From positions 5,001 to 69,000 of the forward strand of contig NC_009402.2 of the NCBI RefSeq assembly GCF_000002875.2: a stretch of DNA of 64,000 nucleotides, given 5' to 3'. The notes below the pieces were generated by a model. That model made no database searches. It was not told the origin of the DNA and saw only the letters and a program-made list of their open reading frames with translations. Below are positions 49,474-61,560 of this stretch, one piece after another. The stretch is from Leishmania infantum JPCM5 (taxonomy: Eukaryota; Euglenozoa; Kinetoplastea; Trypanosomatida; Trypanosomatidae). A program made the translations under genes and the position numbers. How positions within the stretch are numbered: the stretch's first letter is position 1; each line of letters starts with the position of its first letter.

Positions 49474-52400
49474 CAGAGCAGCGAGAAATGAGGATGCAGG
49501 CATAAGCGCTCAGCCCTGTCAGGAAAGGGGAGCGGGTGCGGCAGGTGCCATTCACGTCTTTGAGATGTATGGAATCCACCGTTTGTGAAGACGGCCGGTA
49601 CGGGACGGAGAGGACGCGGCCGACAAAGAGCAGCTAGCGGATCCAGGTTCACTTTCTCACCGCAGCACATGCAGTCCTCGCACGAGCAGCCGGGCGTCGC
49701 AGGCGAGCAGTGCATCTGGCGCGTGAGCTTACTACGGTGGGGACAGCCTCGCTCGCCGCAGTTCGTTTTCTGATTGATATGGAAAGGGCGTGGGGCTGCA
49801 GATATGATGTTCTTATCGTTTCTTGTCTTCACTTGGACCCATTGAGCATGCGTGAAGGAACAGTCGGGAAAAAAAAGAACTTTCCGTTAAAAAGAGGGAG
49901 AGAAAGCCGTAAAGTAAAATTAGATGGAAGGCGGGGTCTGTGGGCAGCCGCGCAAGTGGGCGCGAGAGGCGCGAGATGACAAGCACAGATGACAAAGCAA
50001 GCCGTGAAGCCAAGGGGATAATAAAAGAGGGTGTGAGAAGAAAAAAGAGGTGGCGATGGTGCACCTCACGTACAGCAGTCGGAAGACACTGCGGTGGGGA
50101 GGGCAGCGCAAGAGAAAGTGCAGCTGTGCGCGTGTGCACTCGCTCGTTCGCAGGTTCTTGCACACGCCCTTGCATGGCTCCTCTATACAACCCGTCACAC
50201 TGCACGCTCTTCCATCTGCTTGCCACTCCATCGCGCAGCTTTCCGTTGTGCCTCGCCCCCTCCCCTTCCCCGAAAACACACACACGCACACACGCACGCA
50301 ACAAGAAAGGTAAACCTTAACTGCCTGTTTCCTGTGTTATCCCTCCTTCACCGACTGCTGCTGCTTTGGGCTCTCTTCTCCCTCGTGCTCCTTTGCCCGC
50401 TGCGTTTCTGTGCGCATACTTCCCGCAAAAGAGGCGGTTGAAGGCTCTGACCCGGCCACCACTTCCCTCACTGTCTACGGTGTTTCAAAACCACTGCCCT
50501 CCTCTTCCCCACACATACACATACACACACGCACATACATATATACGTGCACATACAGGTATACAGCAAGTACAGCTCTCACACACGCACGCTGACATAA
50601 ACGAGGTCGCGTATATGCTGCAATGGAGTAGACGGAGAAGGAGAGGATGGGGACGGGATGGGGTGGGTGGTATTGGTGACTTGCGCTTCGCGCGCTGTCA
50701 CAGAGCGATACGCAACCCATCTACTTCGCCGTTGAATCTTTTTCCTCTCCTTTGTGCGCGCGCGCGCGTGTGTGTGCCCTCTACTTTGGCTTTCAACGTG
50801 TTTTGTTCGTTGCTCTCAGACGGCGGATACGACGTTCTGCGCATGCATGCGCATGTAACCGCGACAGCACTGGCAGTGGAACACATTGCGCTTACAGAAG
50901 AGGAGACGAAAATCAGCAATCTTACGTGTGTTCCAGGGTGTACGAACGTCTGTGTACAGATGCGCGCGCGTCTCCACCGCCGACGACAGCAAACTAAAGT
51001 CCGTGTCGGAAACATCAAAAGACAGAGAGAGGGGGATGAAAGAGAGGGCGAGGCCCGGTTGAGCAGTGCAAGAGGGCAACAAGAAAGAAAAAGAAGGAGT
51101 GGGGGGGGGGACACACACGCATACAGAAATAAAACCGAAGACAGTAACGACGGCCTATCCACCCACAGAGAGGGGGATGCACGCACGCGCACACGTGCAC
51201 GCGCAGGCACGCGCGCACTGGTATCGAAGAAGTCCCGAGAGACAGAAAATCAGTGGGGGAGAGAGAAGGAGAGAAAAGTAAACCCAAGATGAACATGTTC
51301 ATTCAAAAGACCCCCAACGCACACGCACAGACACAGAGGGGGGAGGGGGGAGACAAGAGGCGAGATGGCACCGCGAGGGAAGCAAATACCAAACTAAAAC
51401 GAAAAAGAGCGGGCAGTAAGAAACGCATGGAGAGTAGAAAAAGAAAGAAACACTACAGCAAAAGGAAGGGAGAACAAGACAGAGAGAGCACGCCCAGCCC
51501 CAAACCATGCGAGAGAGAAGTAAGCAGCGCACGCGCTCGCACAGAGAAAACACGAAAACAAGGATGAAGTACAGAGAGAGATAGACGCAAGGTGGTAGAA
51601 CACACAATAGGAAGCCATTGCGGTAATCCTTCAAGCATGGTGGGGGCGTGACGGAATTTCGAGGCACTCAAGAGCGAGTGGAGTGCGACCACATGTAAGA
51701 AGAATAGGAAAGTTCACGTACCAGCATGGGTGTCGAATTGAAAAGCAAGGCAATCAGCAGCTGATGAAAAAAAGGGTAAGGCGGTAGATGGCCCACAGAA
51801 CACATATGCAAAGGATTTTGATGCCTCCCTTTCGCCCTGATTCCAAGAGGGGCAGAGGGGAAGGGGTTTCTACTGCTCACACTTGCCCCCGTCCCCACAA
51901 TCCGGTTCGCGGTGCCACACGCCATCTGGTACTCTTGCGCAAAGAAAAAAAAGACGAGAGATCAAGGTGGAAAGGAGAGAAGACCTGCGAGGCTGTCCAG
52001 GCGGATGCGTTGATACCGAGTGCCCTCCCTACCCCCAAAAGTCAGCACAGGGATACATTCGCAACGATGTATTGTGGTGAGGGAGGGGCGAAAACGAAAA
52101 AAAGGACCGAGCTGTAAGGAAGGCGGATGCTTGTTTGAGGGCAATGAGTTCCCTCCTTCAACCTTTCCCACACCGGTGAACCTCCAGGTAGCATCTTCTT
52201 TGTTGCCCTGGCCCCTGCACCACTGCCTGTGCGACGCACTGCCCAATAATGGGCAACAATGACACGGAGAACGACCAAGTTCTGCCGTAGAAGGAACACC
52301 TCAACGAAACAACGAGAGCAGAGAGCGCATCAAGCGTGAAACGCGTTTAGGCCATGGCAAGCGGGAAAAAGAGGAGGCAACGCCGACCACGCGAGAGAGA

Positions 52401-53254
52401 GAGCGACACGCGAGCAGCCGTGAAAAAGAGGAAGAGCGCGAGGCTGAGCCTCGTCTGCCGCAAGTAGATTCCGCTCTTCAGTCTGGGTATCTTTTTTTTC
52501 CCTTTACTGTCTCCTGCGAGTGCTGTCATGCAAGAAGTGAAATCCCCGGCCGAGCGTGCGATGCAAGGGTTCGAGATGGTCTGGAGAAGGGGGACGGGGT
52601 CGCGCAGCAATAGAGAAGAAATGCAGTGAGTCAGACGAAGCTGACGAAAGCGGCGACGTAAAAGAACGAAAGACGGTAGCAAAGAAAAAATGTGAGAAAC
52701 AAGAGCAGTAGCACAACAAAAAAAAAATGACCCAGCACCGACAAAACAAAAGGAGGTCACCGGATGGTGCGAAATACGTGCGCAGCTTCCACAAGCACCT
52801 GCACAGAGAGAGAGAGAGACAGGCTAAAGGGCCGGATAGACAACGAAAGAAAAAAAAAGAGATATGAGCATGTATCGTGATGAGCATAAAGGGAAGTGGC
52901 TGAGAAAGATCAGCGGTTCAGATCGCGAACTCTCCCTCTTTCGGTATCTGCCACAATCTTTCTAGCATCAGATGCGCATTTCGTTTTTCGTGAGACATCT
53001 GAACCTCCTCTTCAGCCCTACCTGTGTACGCCCACCTCTTTCTCTCTCCTTTTCTGTGCGTGCGAGAGTGCCTCGGCGCGCATAATGCCTTTCGATTTGC
53101 GTACGATTCTTCCCTGCTTACGGTGAGCACCTCGTTTATTAGTGAATTCCGCTGCACATGATGATTTGCAGACTGGTTGCTGCAGCGTCTCCGGATAGGG
53201 TGTGCAAAATACAAGCTGGACTCGCGAATGGGCGGCACCCACATCTATGTGTGA

Positions 53255-53395
53255 GTGTACGCATATGTATATGCATATACATATGGTTATTTGTATTGAT
53301 ATATGTGCGTCAAACGCGTACGCACGTGCATCACAGTGCCCATATATACATGCACGCATATATACATATGTATGCATGTGTGTGTCTTTCGGGGG
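53255..53395. repeat. CA/TA microsatellite cluster
   Basis: Interleaved ATATGT, CATATA and GTATGCATG units over about 140 bases, with several short self-complementary segments. Confidence 0.75.
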
Positions 53396-55199
53396 GCAGG
53401 CGGGGAGGGGGGTTCAAATCACACGCACGCAGGAGGGAAAGAGCAGAGACTCTCCATCCTTTTTCTTTTGCGTCAACGGTCACCGTCACATGCATCAGCA
53501 CATGCACACACACGCACGCGCACGCGAAAAAAAAAATGGCAAACCAAACAAGCCGAAGAGCCAACGCTAACGATGACACGAACAAAAAGGGCAGAGGGTG
53601 AGACCCGTCATGCGAAGAAAAAGAAATAGGTGGTACGCCCGTCAAGCAAGCAACAGAAAAATATGCAAATCACACACTGAACCCCTACGTGTCCCCCGCC
53701 GCTCTGCGCCCTCGCCTCAAAGGGTCGCTTCTTTTCGCCCACCCGAGAGTGCGTGGTGATTAAGCGAGGAGGTGTTAAAAAGAACACGACAATAAATAAA
53801 GAAATAAATAGAAGGCATCGACGCACTGAGCGACGCACGCACACGCACACGCATGAGGAAAGAGTGCGTGAGGGGCACCCGGATTCGTGACGGGTGGAAG
53901 AGAATGCGAATTGATCACACACAACAGCAACGAAAAAAGTACGGCAGAGCGAATAAACGGTGCAAACCGGAAACCAACAAAAAAAAAGACGCACCTCTCC
54001 GCAGCCCCGACAACCGTACATAATGACCATTTTCTTTCCCGTAGCCGTGCTGCGCCGTGCGGATCATGTCCGTCGGCTGCTGCTTCCTCCACAGAGCATG
54101 GAGGTGAAGGTTTGCTCTACGCTTTCTTTCCCTTCACATGGCAGACTAATTTGGCGATTACAACGTCGACAAAAGAGGTGGGAGAGATTCAAAACGAAAA
54201 AAAAAGAACGGGCAAAGGGGCGTGGAACAGGAGGAGCCGGTGACGTGCTCGCGGGGAAGCATACCAAAGAAGAACGGTACACTCGGAAAAAGAGTAGTAC
54301 CGCGCGCCACCTTTCAATATGGTAAAGTTACGCACAGTATTTCTTCGGTTCTCCGTCTTTCTCAGATGCCGCCCTGCCGCGCGCTTAGCACGATCTACTA
54401 CAGTAAAATCATCCTCTGCTGCCCACTCTGCGCTATCACCTCTCTGTCTCCCTCCCACGCGCGCGAACGAGCTCTCCATGAGGTGCGCCGCCAATATGGA
54501 AAAACCGATGAGGAACAAAAAAAAGGAGCGAACAACCGCAAGCGTGCACATGGAGTTCAAGTGCACGAGAAAAAGCTCTGCGACGAAAAACATCAACCAA
54601 AATGCTCTATCTGGTAGCGACCACCCATCGGCAGCTGAGAATCTAGCTCAACCCGAAGCCGGAGAAAAAAAACGATGAAAACGAATGTACACTGTCATAG
54701 TGCCCGAAAGCGGCAGAAACCAAGAAGAAAGGGGCACCCGTCATGCATCTACTCCTTCGCCCTGCACACCACCGCCACAAATCACGGTGACAGCCAGGCC
54801 AAATAATAGAAAGAAAGAGAGCACAAAAATAAACCATATGTGGAACATCACACACACACATACACGAAGCCATCCAGAGGAACACGAGAGAAGACCGCTC
54901 TTCGGGACCTCAGTAGAAAAAAGTCAGAGGTGTCAGTGATAGAGAAGGACTGAAGTAAACGAGGGGATGATGAGCGGGAGACGAATCAACGAAGCTGAAA
55001 GAGGCCGATGGCTGATGGACAACAAGAGAGGGAGTCCGATACACAGCGCACAAATGTTCTCTTTCGTGCATTCTCGCCGCGCCCATTCTCTGCCACAGAA
55101 CGTGGGCCAACCTCCACTCTACTCCCGCCCACCCAGGGCTCGCCACAGGCCTCCACCACCGCGTGTGGGGCGAAGCAGCGCTTCACACGCGCGCTACAA

Positions 55200-55620
55200 A
55201 AATGCCAACACAGTCATTTCAGAACGGCCTGCGCCTCAAACTCCGCCCACCGCCCCGCGCTGCGCAGGTCGCCTCACAGCCGCTTCCCTCACCAGTGGGC
55301 CGTGTGAGGGCCCGGGGCGAGACAGTCGTTCAAGTGCCGTGGGCACCCTGCCCATCACGTGGATGGGCACAGACCTGTTCACAGTCGCAGGTCGCCCCGA
55401 CGCCACGCCGTCCAGGGCACGGCCGCCCACATCAGCAGGGATGCATCGCACTCGCCTCCCCCCTACGTCGTAGGCACCTGGCCCGGTCACCACCTCAAGT
55501 GGTTCGGCATTTGGCAGGGATATAGGAGGGCTGCTTTGGCCTCCTCCACCCACACAGAGGGTGCGGGGCCGCTGGGCCCTGAGATGCCACGCGCGGAGGT
55601 GTGTCTCCCCCGTCATACGT
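55200..55620 (-). repeat. Divergent SIDER-like element
   Basis: This GC-rich island of about 420 bases stands out from the A-rich flanks. Its minus-strand start (CACCTCCGCGCGTGGCATCT then CAGGG) aligns with the 5' end of the 39055 and 63667 repeats (CACCTCAGTGCGTGGCATC then AGGG). The rest does not align by eye, so it would be an older or different SIDER subfamily. It is sense relative to transcription, about 2.6 kb past the stop codon of the RNA-binding-protein gene. The 3' border is uncertain. Confidence 0.5.
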
Positions 55621-58225
55621 GAACACAAACGACAGGAATGGAGGGAATCAAACGTGCGAAGAAGCAAGAGGCGGGTGGGGATGGTGGCGGTAGAGGACGT
55701 TGGAAGAAGATGAGCACAGACACAGAGAAAAAAAAAGAATAGGGTGAGCAGAAGACAGAAGGGCAGGGGGCAGAGCGAAGCGAAAGGAACAATGAGAAGA
55801 AGAGAGATACAAGAAGAGCAGTCGCTCGCCACTGCGTGCTATTGTGTGTGTGTGTGAGAGAGGGAGGAAGGGGGCGGGATGGCTGGCGAGAAGTTTGTGT
55901 GTAGGTCAGCATGCTTTAGCTCTGGCTGGCGAGTATACATGCACTTTTCTTTCGTTCTGCGTGCTCTTGATACATTCTGCCTTTCGCTTCGTCCACCTCA
56001 TGCCTTTTCTGTGTGTGAGTGCGTGTACGCCTCCCCGTTCGACTTTTTTTTGCCTCCCCTCCCCTCCTCCCCTCGTACTTCCGTTTTTTTTTTCGTTGTG
56101 TACAGTCGCTTCTTCCCGTCTGCTGGGCGGCGCTTAGGAGGCGTCAGGATGAGGTGCGGGGATGGGGTCTGCATATTGAAAGGTAGAGGGCTCTGTTCGT
56201 GGGCCACAGCGGTGACACCGGACGCCAAAGATTCGAGGGGTTGCGAACTGAGACCGGGAAGGTGAATGCACGTCGAAGGGCAAGGTCAAGAGGAGGAAGG
56301 GGAGACGAATGGAGGCCGGAAGGACGAAAATGAAAAAGAAGACGGCTGGCCGATGAAGGCGCAGGAAGGCGCGCAGCAAAGAACGGAAGAGAGGACGAGA
56401 AGAGGAAAGCTGCGACAAAAACCACGTGCAACGTAACGGACGGGCAAAAAAAAAGGTTCAGGAGTTCGGCGCAGATGATGGTTGCGGTGGAAACGTGCGC
56501 GAGATGAGGCGGAAAAGACGGCAGGTATGCCCAACCCGAGCAGAAACGAAGTGGAGGGGAAGCCGCTAAGTGTGCGGACGGCGAGCACGCACAACCCGGA
56601 AAAATGATGAGCCTTGCATGGTGGTAGATATGAAACGAGAAGAACTGACATGCGCAGACACCAGAGCACCTATACACACGATCGTACCCCTGTCAATCCT
56701 TCACGGATGACAGTCGCGTGCAAAAGGTCGCTCTCCTTCTGTTGTTGTCCCCTGCAGCAGCTTGCACATGCGCCGCGCCGCCGTTGGTTCTCGCGTCCCT
56801 CCCACTCCTGTGCACTTCACAGTGCAGGTCTCCACAGCCACAGACGCTAGAGGTGTGTTGCTGTGTGCGTACCCGCGGTGAAAGAACGGGGCGTAGTCCA
56901 ACAAACTCGCGTCACCACCCCTCTTTCTTGCGCTCGCAACTGCCTCTACAAAAAGGTCGTCATGAGGCGCGCAAAGGCAAAATGGGGAGACGGGGGGGAG
57001 GCGGAAAAGAAATGGCTGCAGGAAGCGGGGAGGGTGTGCGGCCACTGGCGATGTCGGCGATGAGGGCTCATCTGCAGGTCATCGAGGGCAAAAGCCAGGG
57101 AAGAAGGACATTCGGTACAATGGCAATGGCCACCGCCCCGGTGATACAACAATGAGCAAAAAAAAAATCGAAAACGCTGAAACAAGCAAACAACGACGAC
57201 CACAAACACATAGGTATGAATATTACTGAAGACGTTGAAACAAATGTATAGATCAAGCGATGGAGGGGCAGTGAGGGGAGGGTGCGGGGCCGCGGGTGTC
57301 ACCCAGGATGGAGAATGGAACAAGCAAAAGCATAACTGTAGACGCGCAGCTCGCGCTTCGCAACAGTCCCTCGCACGCTCCGTCCATGAGGCTCAAATGC
57401 ACAGCAATCGTCACCCCCTCCCTCCACACACACAGAGAAAGAAAGGCCCACGGGTCCACAGGCGCACAACGACCGAACACAAACATACAAGGCCTCTCTT
57501 CTAGTGTGTCTTGATGACACTCATGGGGAGGGCCACCCAGCCGCAAAGAATGGAAAAGCGAGAAAGCCTGCAGAAGGTGCGAGGGGCAGGTAGGCAAGCA
57601 GGCAGACAACATTCGCACAAGCGAACGCGTGAATTACACAGGGCTGCGGTGCACTCGATGCACGAATGCGGTCGTCTTGGGGTGGGTGAGTAGGCGTGTG
57701 TGTGTGTGTGAGAGAGTGTGTATGCCCTGCAGTTTGTACACCGCGATTATGCCCATATGCGCGACGCAACCTTGAGCCACAGCAATCCTCACGCCTTTAT
57801 TTCCTGTGTCTGTGTATTTGTGTGTATGTGTGTATGTGTGGCTGCACACTGATGCAAGTGTGCGGGGACGCACTTCTGTGCGCTCGAGTGCATCTGCTGA
57901 ACGACAAAACATCAAACCTAAAGAGAGCAGACGGGGGAAAGCGGGGGTCATGCGTGTAATGCAGGGCCTACAGAGAGTCCGGGTCACATTGGTTGAGGCC
58001 AGCAAATACAAGGCAAACAAGCAAAGCCATCACTTACCCCTCCGAACTCAGCGATTCATTGTCACCTCTTCGAACGTCTCGCTGGACCTCTCCCACCTGA
58101 CCTCGCGTTTGCTATCAATCCCTAGGGAAAGAGGACGCCCACACTGAAGCAAAAAAAAAACGCCAGAGAGGGTCTAAGGAAGAGGAAGGCAGGGCGAGGA
58201 AGAAACTGAGTCACGCATGAATTCG
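55621..58225. other. Gene-free stretch, right part (proximal 3' UTR of the RNA-binding-protein gene)
   Basis: No credible gene. Contains TG repeats (55844-55856, 57694-57720, 57810-57842), T8-T9 runs at 56044-56093 on the plus strand, and alternating purine- and pyrimidine-rich domains. In the transcript direction this follows directly after the stop at 58226. Confidence 0.55.
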
Positions 58226-59269
58226 TTACACATACGTCTTCTCACCCAACAGAGAGTACGGGTTGTGACAGAAGCGCGAGCTGTAGCTCACGTCACTGCT
58301 GCTGCGCGGCAGGGATGAGTCCGAGGAGTCGCAGCCGATCGGCCGGGGGACCGCCGCCGGGGAAGCACGAGAGGGCATCACTGCCGCCACGTCCCACTGC
58401 AACCCACCGCAGGACCGACTTGGTGTGTTGGTCACAGACTCCTCGGAGGAGGAGATGAACTGGGGCACCTGGGATGGGCTAAACGACTCCAGCGACATCT
58501 TTCGTGTCGCATTCATCATGTCTGCAGCATTAAGCGGAGCGACGGGTATGCGAGAGGAGCGCGCAGAAGCGTTCGTCGGACTGTTGGTAGCAAATTCGGT
58601 GGGGATGCTGTGGGACCGAGAAGCGTTCATACGGTGCCTCTTTGACTTGACGGCGTCGTTGATCAGCTTCCCCATTAGCGGGATGCCACGGCACTGGTGG
58701 AAGGCACAGGTGTTGTGCACCGCGAGCAGTGCAGCCTCTGCAGCGCCTTGCTCGGCAAAGGTGATGAAGACGATGCGGCGGCGCTCCGTTGCGTCGATCA
58801 GCGGGGCTGTGTCGTTGTGCATCGTCACCTTCCTCACAGAACCGTAGGGACTCACAAGACGGACGAGATCCTCCTCGGCGACCTCCAGCGGCACGTTGCG
58901 CAGGAACAGCTTGTTCATCTTCAGCCGCTCCTGCCCAGCTGGTGTGTCGTCGTGCTGCTGCTTCGCCCACTGCACAGACACCGTCTTGCCCAGCAGCGGC
59001 ATGCCGTGGGCGTCACGCATCGCGCGCAGCGCCTCCTCGTGCTCCTCGTAGCGCACAAACGCCGTTCCAAGGCTCTGGCCACTGTAGATGTCGCGCATCA
59101 CCATCGACGAGGTGATCTTGCCGAAGGCGGAGAAGATCTCGCGCAGACGGTTGTCGTCCACCTCGCGCGGCAGGTAGCGGACGAAGAGGTTCGTGCTGCT
59201 CGGCGTGTAGAACTGCATCTGCGTAGGGCAGCGGGACGAGCGCATGGCAATGATGGGGCTGTTCTGCAT
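58226..59269 (-). CDS. Two-RRM RNA-binding protein
   Basis: The 347-residue protein has two canonical RRMs. RRM1 is at about 27-102 (RNP2 LFVRYL, RNP1-like GTAFVRYE). RRM2 is at about 119-200 (RNP2 LFLRNV, RNP1-like RIVFITFA). The C-terminal 140 residues are Ser/Asn/Pro-rich and disordered. Such proteins bind mRNA UTRs in trypanosomatids and control stability or translation. The open frame reaches 59314 but opens there with TTG; the ATG at 59269 (MQNSPIIAMRSS) is the first one after a strong splice acceptor at 59286. Further ATGs at residues 9 and 18 also precede RRM1. The unusually long 3' flank suggests its own mRNA is tightly regulated. Confidence 0.92.
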   Translation of the reverse strand: MQNSPIIAMRSSRCPTQMQFYTPSSTNLFVRYLPREVDDNRLREIFSAFGKITSSMVMRDIYSGQSLGTAFVRYEEHEEALRAMRDAHGMPLLGKTVSVQWAKQQHDDTPAGQERLKMNKLFLRNVPLEVAEEDLVRLVSPYGSVRKVTMHNDTAPLIDATERRRIVFITFAEQGAAEAALLAVHNTCAFHQCRGIPLMGKLINDAVKSKRHRMNASRSHSIPTEFATNSPTNASARSSRIPVAPLNAADMMNATRKMSLESFSPSQVPQFISSSEESVTNTPSRSCGGLQWDVAAVMPSRASPAAVPRPIGCDSSDSSLPRSSSDVSYSSRFCHNPYSLLGEKTYV

Positions 59270-59285
59270 GGTGGGCGGTCGGGTT

Positions 59286-59350
59286 CTGTGAATGAAGATG
59301 TACTTCGTGCGCAAGAAAGGGAGATAAAGCGGAAAAGAGAAACGAGTGAA
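59286..59350 (-). promoter_or_regulatory. Predicted spliced-leader acceptor of the RNA-binding-protein gene
   Basis: The coding strand reads a T/C-rich tract (CGTTTCTCTTTTCCGC and TCTCCCTTTCTTGC) over 59350-59312, then an AG at 59287-59286. The resulting leader is only about 16 bases before the ATG at 59269. Confidence 0.5.
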
Positions 59351-61080
59351 TACACAAACAGAGCCAGAGATCTCAGTAACAAGAAATGGAAAGAAAAAGC
59401 GAGAAGTTACTCGAAATCACTGTTGAGTAGCTTAAAGAGGGGTCGGCGAGGCACAAGTACGCAGACGTGCGCCAGCACACGCACAGGAGGGAAGACACGT
59501 CGAAAGAGAAATGGAAAGGAATAAGCAAAACAACAAAATCCCAGGGAAAATAAAATGTGTGAAACACAAAAAAAAAGGAAAACGAAGAGAAGCCCAAGAG
59601 GAAGCGTGAAAGATAGGACAAGAATGAGAGAGATGAAACTGCAGACGTTGTACTCCACAGCAATGCATGCACAAATACCGAAGCGACGCACAGGCACGAA
59701 GGAGATGTAGAAAGAAAAGAAAAAAACGGGGAGACACTCGAAACAGTGAGTGCCACGGAAAGAAAAGAGTTGTGGAGACCCCCCCCCCGCGAGAAACGAA
59801 AGAAAAAAGCAGAAGTGAAGTGTTGTAAAATGTGACAGCAGGTTAGAATAGCGCACTCACACACAGACACAGATAGAGACCGACAGAGAGGGAGAGGGAG
59901 GAGAAAACAATATAGCGAGAGAAACAAGCGAATAAGAGCGCACGAGCAGAGCACACCAACTTCTCAACAAGATACAGCGGGTCACACGTCAGGGAGAGAG
60001 TGAGAGGTGATATCTGTCAAGACCACTCAAGAAACAAAGTAGCAAGAGAGAAGGTAGAGGTGATGAGAAAACAGGATATATATATATATATCAGCGATAG
60101 ATGGAGAGGGAACACACAGACACGGGAAGAAAAAAAAGAAAATAAACACGGCGCGGAGACTACCAGATACGAATGAATGATAATGATGTGTGATGCCACA
60201 AAGCCGCAGTAGCCAAAGGAAAGGGGAAAAACTGGGGAAAACAAATAGGAAGATACCGTCAGCAGAAAAAATGCAAAACAAAAAACACGAAAGCACAGAA
60301 AACCAACAGCTGTTTTTTTTTTTTTGGGTGTGAGAAAGGGGAGGAGGAGAGAGGGAAGGGGGAAAAGGAAAGAAAAAGAAGGGCGATGTGTACTTGTTTT
60401 CGGTTTTGGTTATCGGCGTTTTTTCCCCTTGTGTGTCTGTTTTCTTTTTTCTTTTTTGCTTCGTAAAGGAAGAAAAACGACAGGCAGAGGGGAGAGAGAA
60501 AGGATGATACAAATATGTGAAGGAGGGGAAGCGAAGGATGAATGATTTTGGGTATACGTTTTTACGACTACAAAAAAAAAGGTGCACAAGAACGCACAGA
60601 GCCACGGCGAAAAAAAAAAGAAGCGAAGGTGTGACGAAGGTCTAAGGGAGTAAAAGAGAACGAGCCCTCACAACAGAAGAACGCGCACCAGGGAGGGGAA
60701 GGGAAGCGAAGGAGAGAAAAAAAGAACTGAAGAAAATGTACAAGCAAGCAAAAAAAAAAAGAAAATAGCCAAAGTGGAAGAGAAGGAAAAAAAAGATAAA
60801 CGTGAAGGAACACCGGAGAAGAGGCGGCGTGTAACAAATGCCGATCGGAGAGGTCAAGGAAGTGTGGGTCGGAATGGCGGAGATAGAGAGAGAGGAGGGA
60901 CAAGGGGGACGAGGGCAGGGGAGAGACAGAAAACAAGAAGAAAACAGAAAACAAAATGAGAAGAGTTTGAAAGCAGGTTTTAAAAAGAAAAAGACGCTGT
61001 TTGGAAAAGAGCGAGAGAGTGAGGAGAGAAAAACGCACAAATAATACGTGTTACGGGAGAAGCCGCGAGAGAGAACAGAG
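59351..61080. other. 1.7-kb purine (+) / pyrimidine (-) asymmetric block
   Basis: Nearly the whole stretch is A/G on the plus strand, with many GAGAGA, AAAGAAA and A8-A10 tracts. It holds a TA repeat (60076-60091) and a short inverted patch near 60390-60465. All long open frames on the minus strand are Phe/Ser/Leu low-complexity and are not genes. Confidence 0.75.
60076..60091. repeat. (AT)n microsatellite
   Basis: About eight AT units between ACAGG and CAGCG. Confidence 0.9.
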
Positions 61081-61560
61081 GTTATCGATCGTCAGTTCGA
61101 TGTCTTTCGCTGTTCGTCCTCCGCTCTCTGTTATGAGGAGTTGAACTCGTTGTGCTCCTTCTCACCGGTTGAGAAGGTCGTATCCGTTTCCTCCTGAGTT
61201 TGCCTTCTTCCTCAGGTCTTTTTGTTTGGTTGGTTCGTCTCTCCTCCTGCGTCCGCTGATTTATTTCCCGTTCGTCCACTGTTCAATTCTTTGTGTTTTC
61301 CGTTATTCGCTCTGCTGAGCCGACGTTCCCTCGTCCGATGTCGTCGTCGCCCCTGTTTAAGCCTTGGCTGTAAATTGCTCTTTGCTATGCGTCCTTGCGA
61401 GCGTCGAAGGCGCGGAGGATCGAGGAGGCACACAAGATAGCAACGGCGGGTCGACGAAGCGAGCTGTGGACTGTTGTGTGCCACTGGAACACGACGAGAC
61501 ACGACGACGTCTGGGCAGAGCCGGTAAGGAGAAGGACAGCGGAAGGCTGAGAGAGAGAAT
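61081..61560. other. Segment of inverted strand asymmetry
   Basis: Between two purine-rich domains the plus strand turns pyrimidine-rich (61100-61340) and then mixed; in the transcript direction it is A/G-rich. This is what a short spliced exon or leader between polypyrimidine tracts would look like. The open frames inside lack a convincing ATG-started protein. Confidence 0.4.

Larger units (their letters stand above)
49273..55199. other. Gene-free stretch, left part
   Basis: No credible gene in about 5.9 kb. It holds a G15 run (49459-49473), CA-rich repeats (50275-50300, 50510-50590), a CA/TA microsatellite cluster (53255-53395) and many A8-A10 tracts. Purine-rich domains on the plus strand (51000-51650, 52330-52880) alternate with pyrimidine-rich ones (50330-50480, 52930-53110). 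It is likely the distal 3' UTR of the RNA-binding-protein gene plus the lipase 5' flank. Confidence 0.6.

Noticed and set aside
50366..51292. 308-codon open frame on the plus strand
   Set aside because: His/Thr/Tyr and Arg/Glu low-complexity from CA and GA repeats, against the cluster's direction, no domain pattern.
53255..53395. Possible CRISPR-like or centromeric array
   Set aside because: Units are irregular CA/TA dinucleotide repeats without spacers or constant unit length.
59373..61040. Several 100-190-codon minus-strand frames rich in Phe, Leu and Ser
   Set aside because: Direct translation of a T/C-rich tract; they look like membrane proteins only because of base composition.
61082..61502. 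Small basic open frames in the inverted-asymmetry segment
   Set aside because: The longest opens with GTG rather than ATG, and all are Arg/Asn low-complexity without a domain; kept only as a transcript-structure observation.
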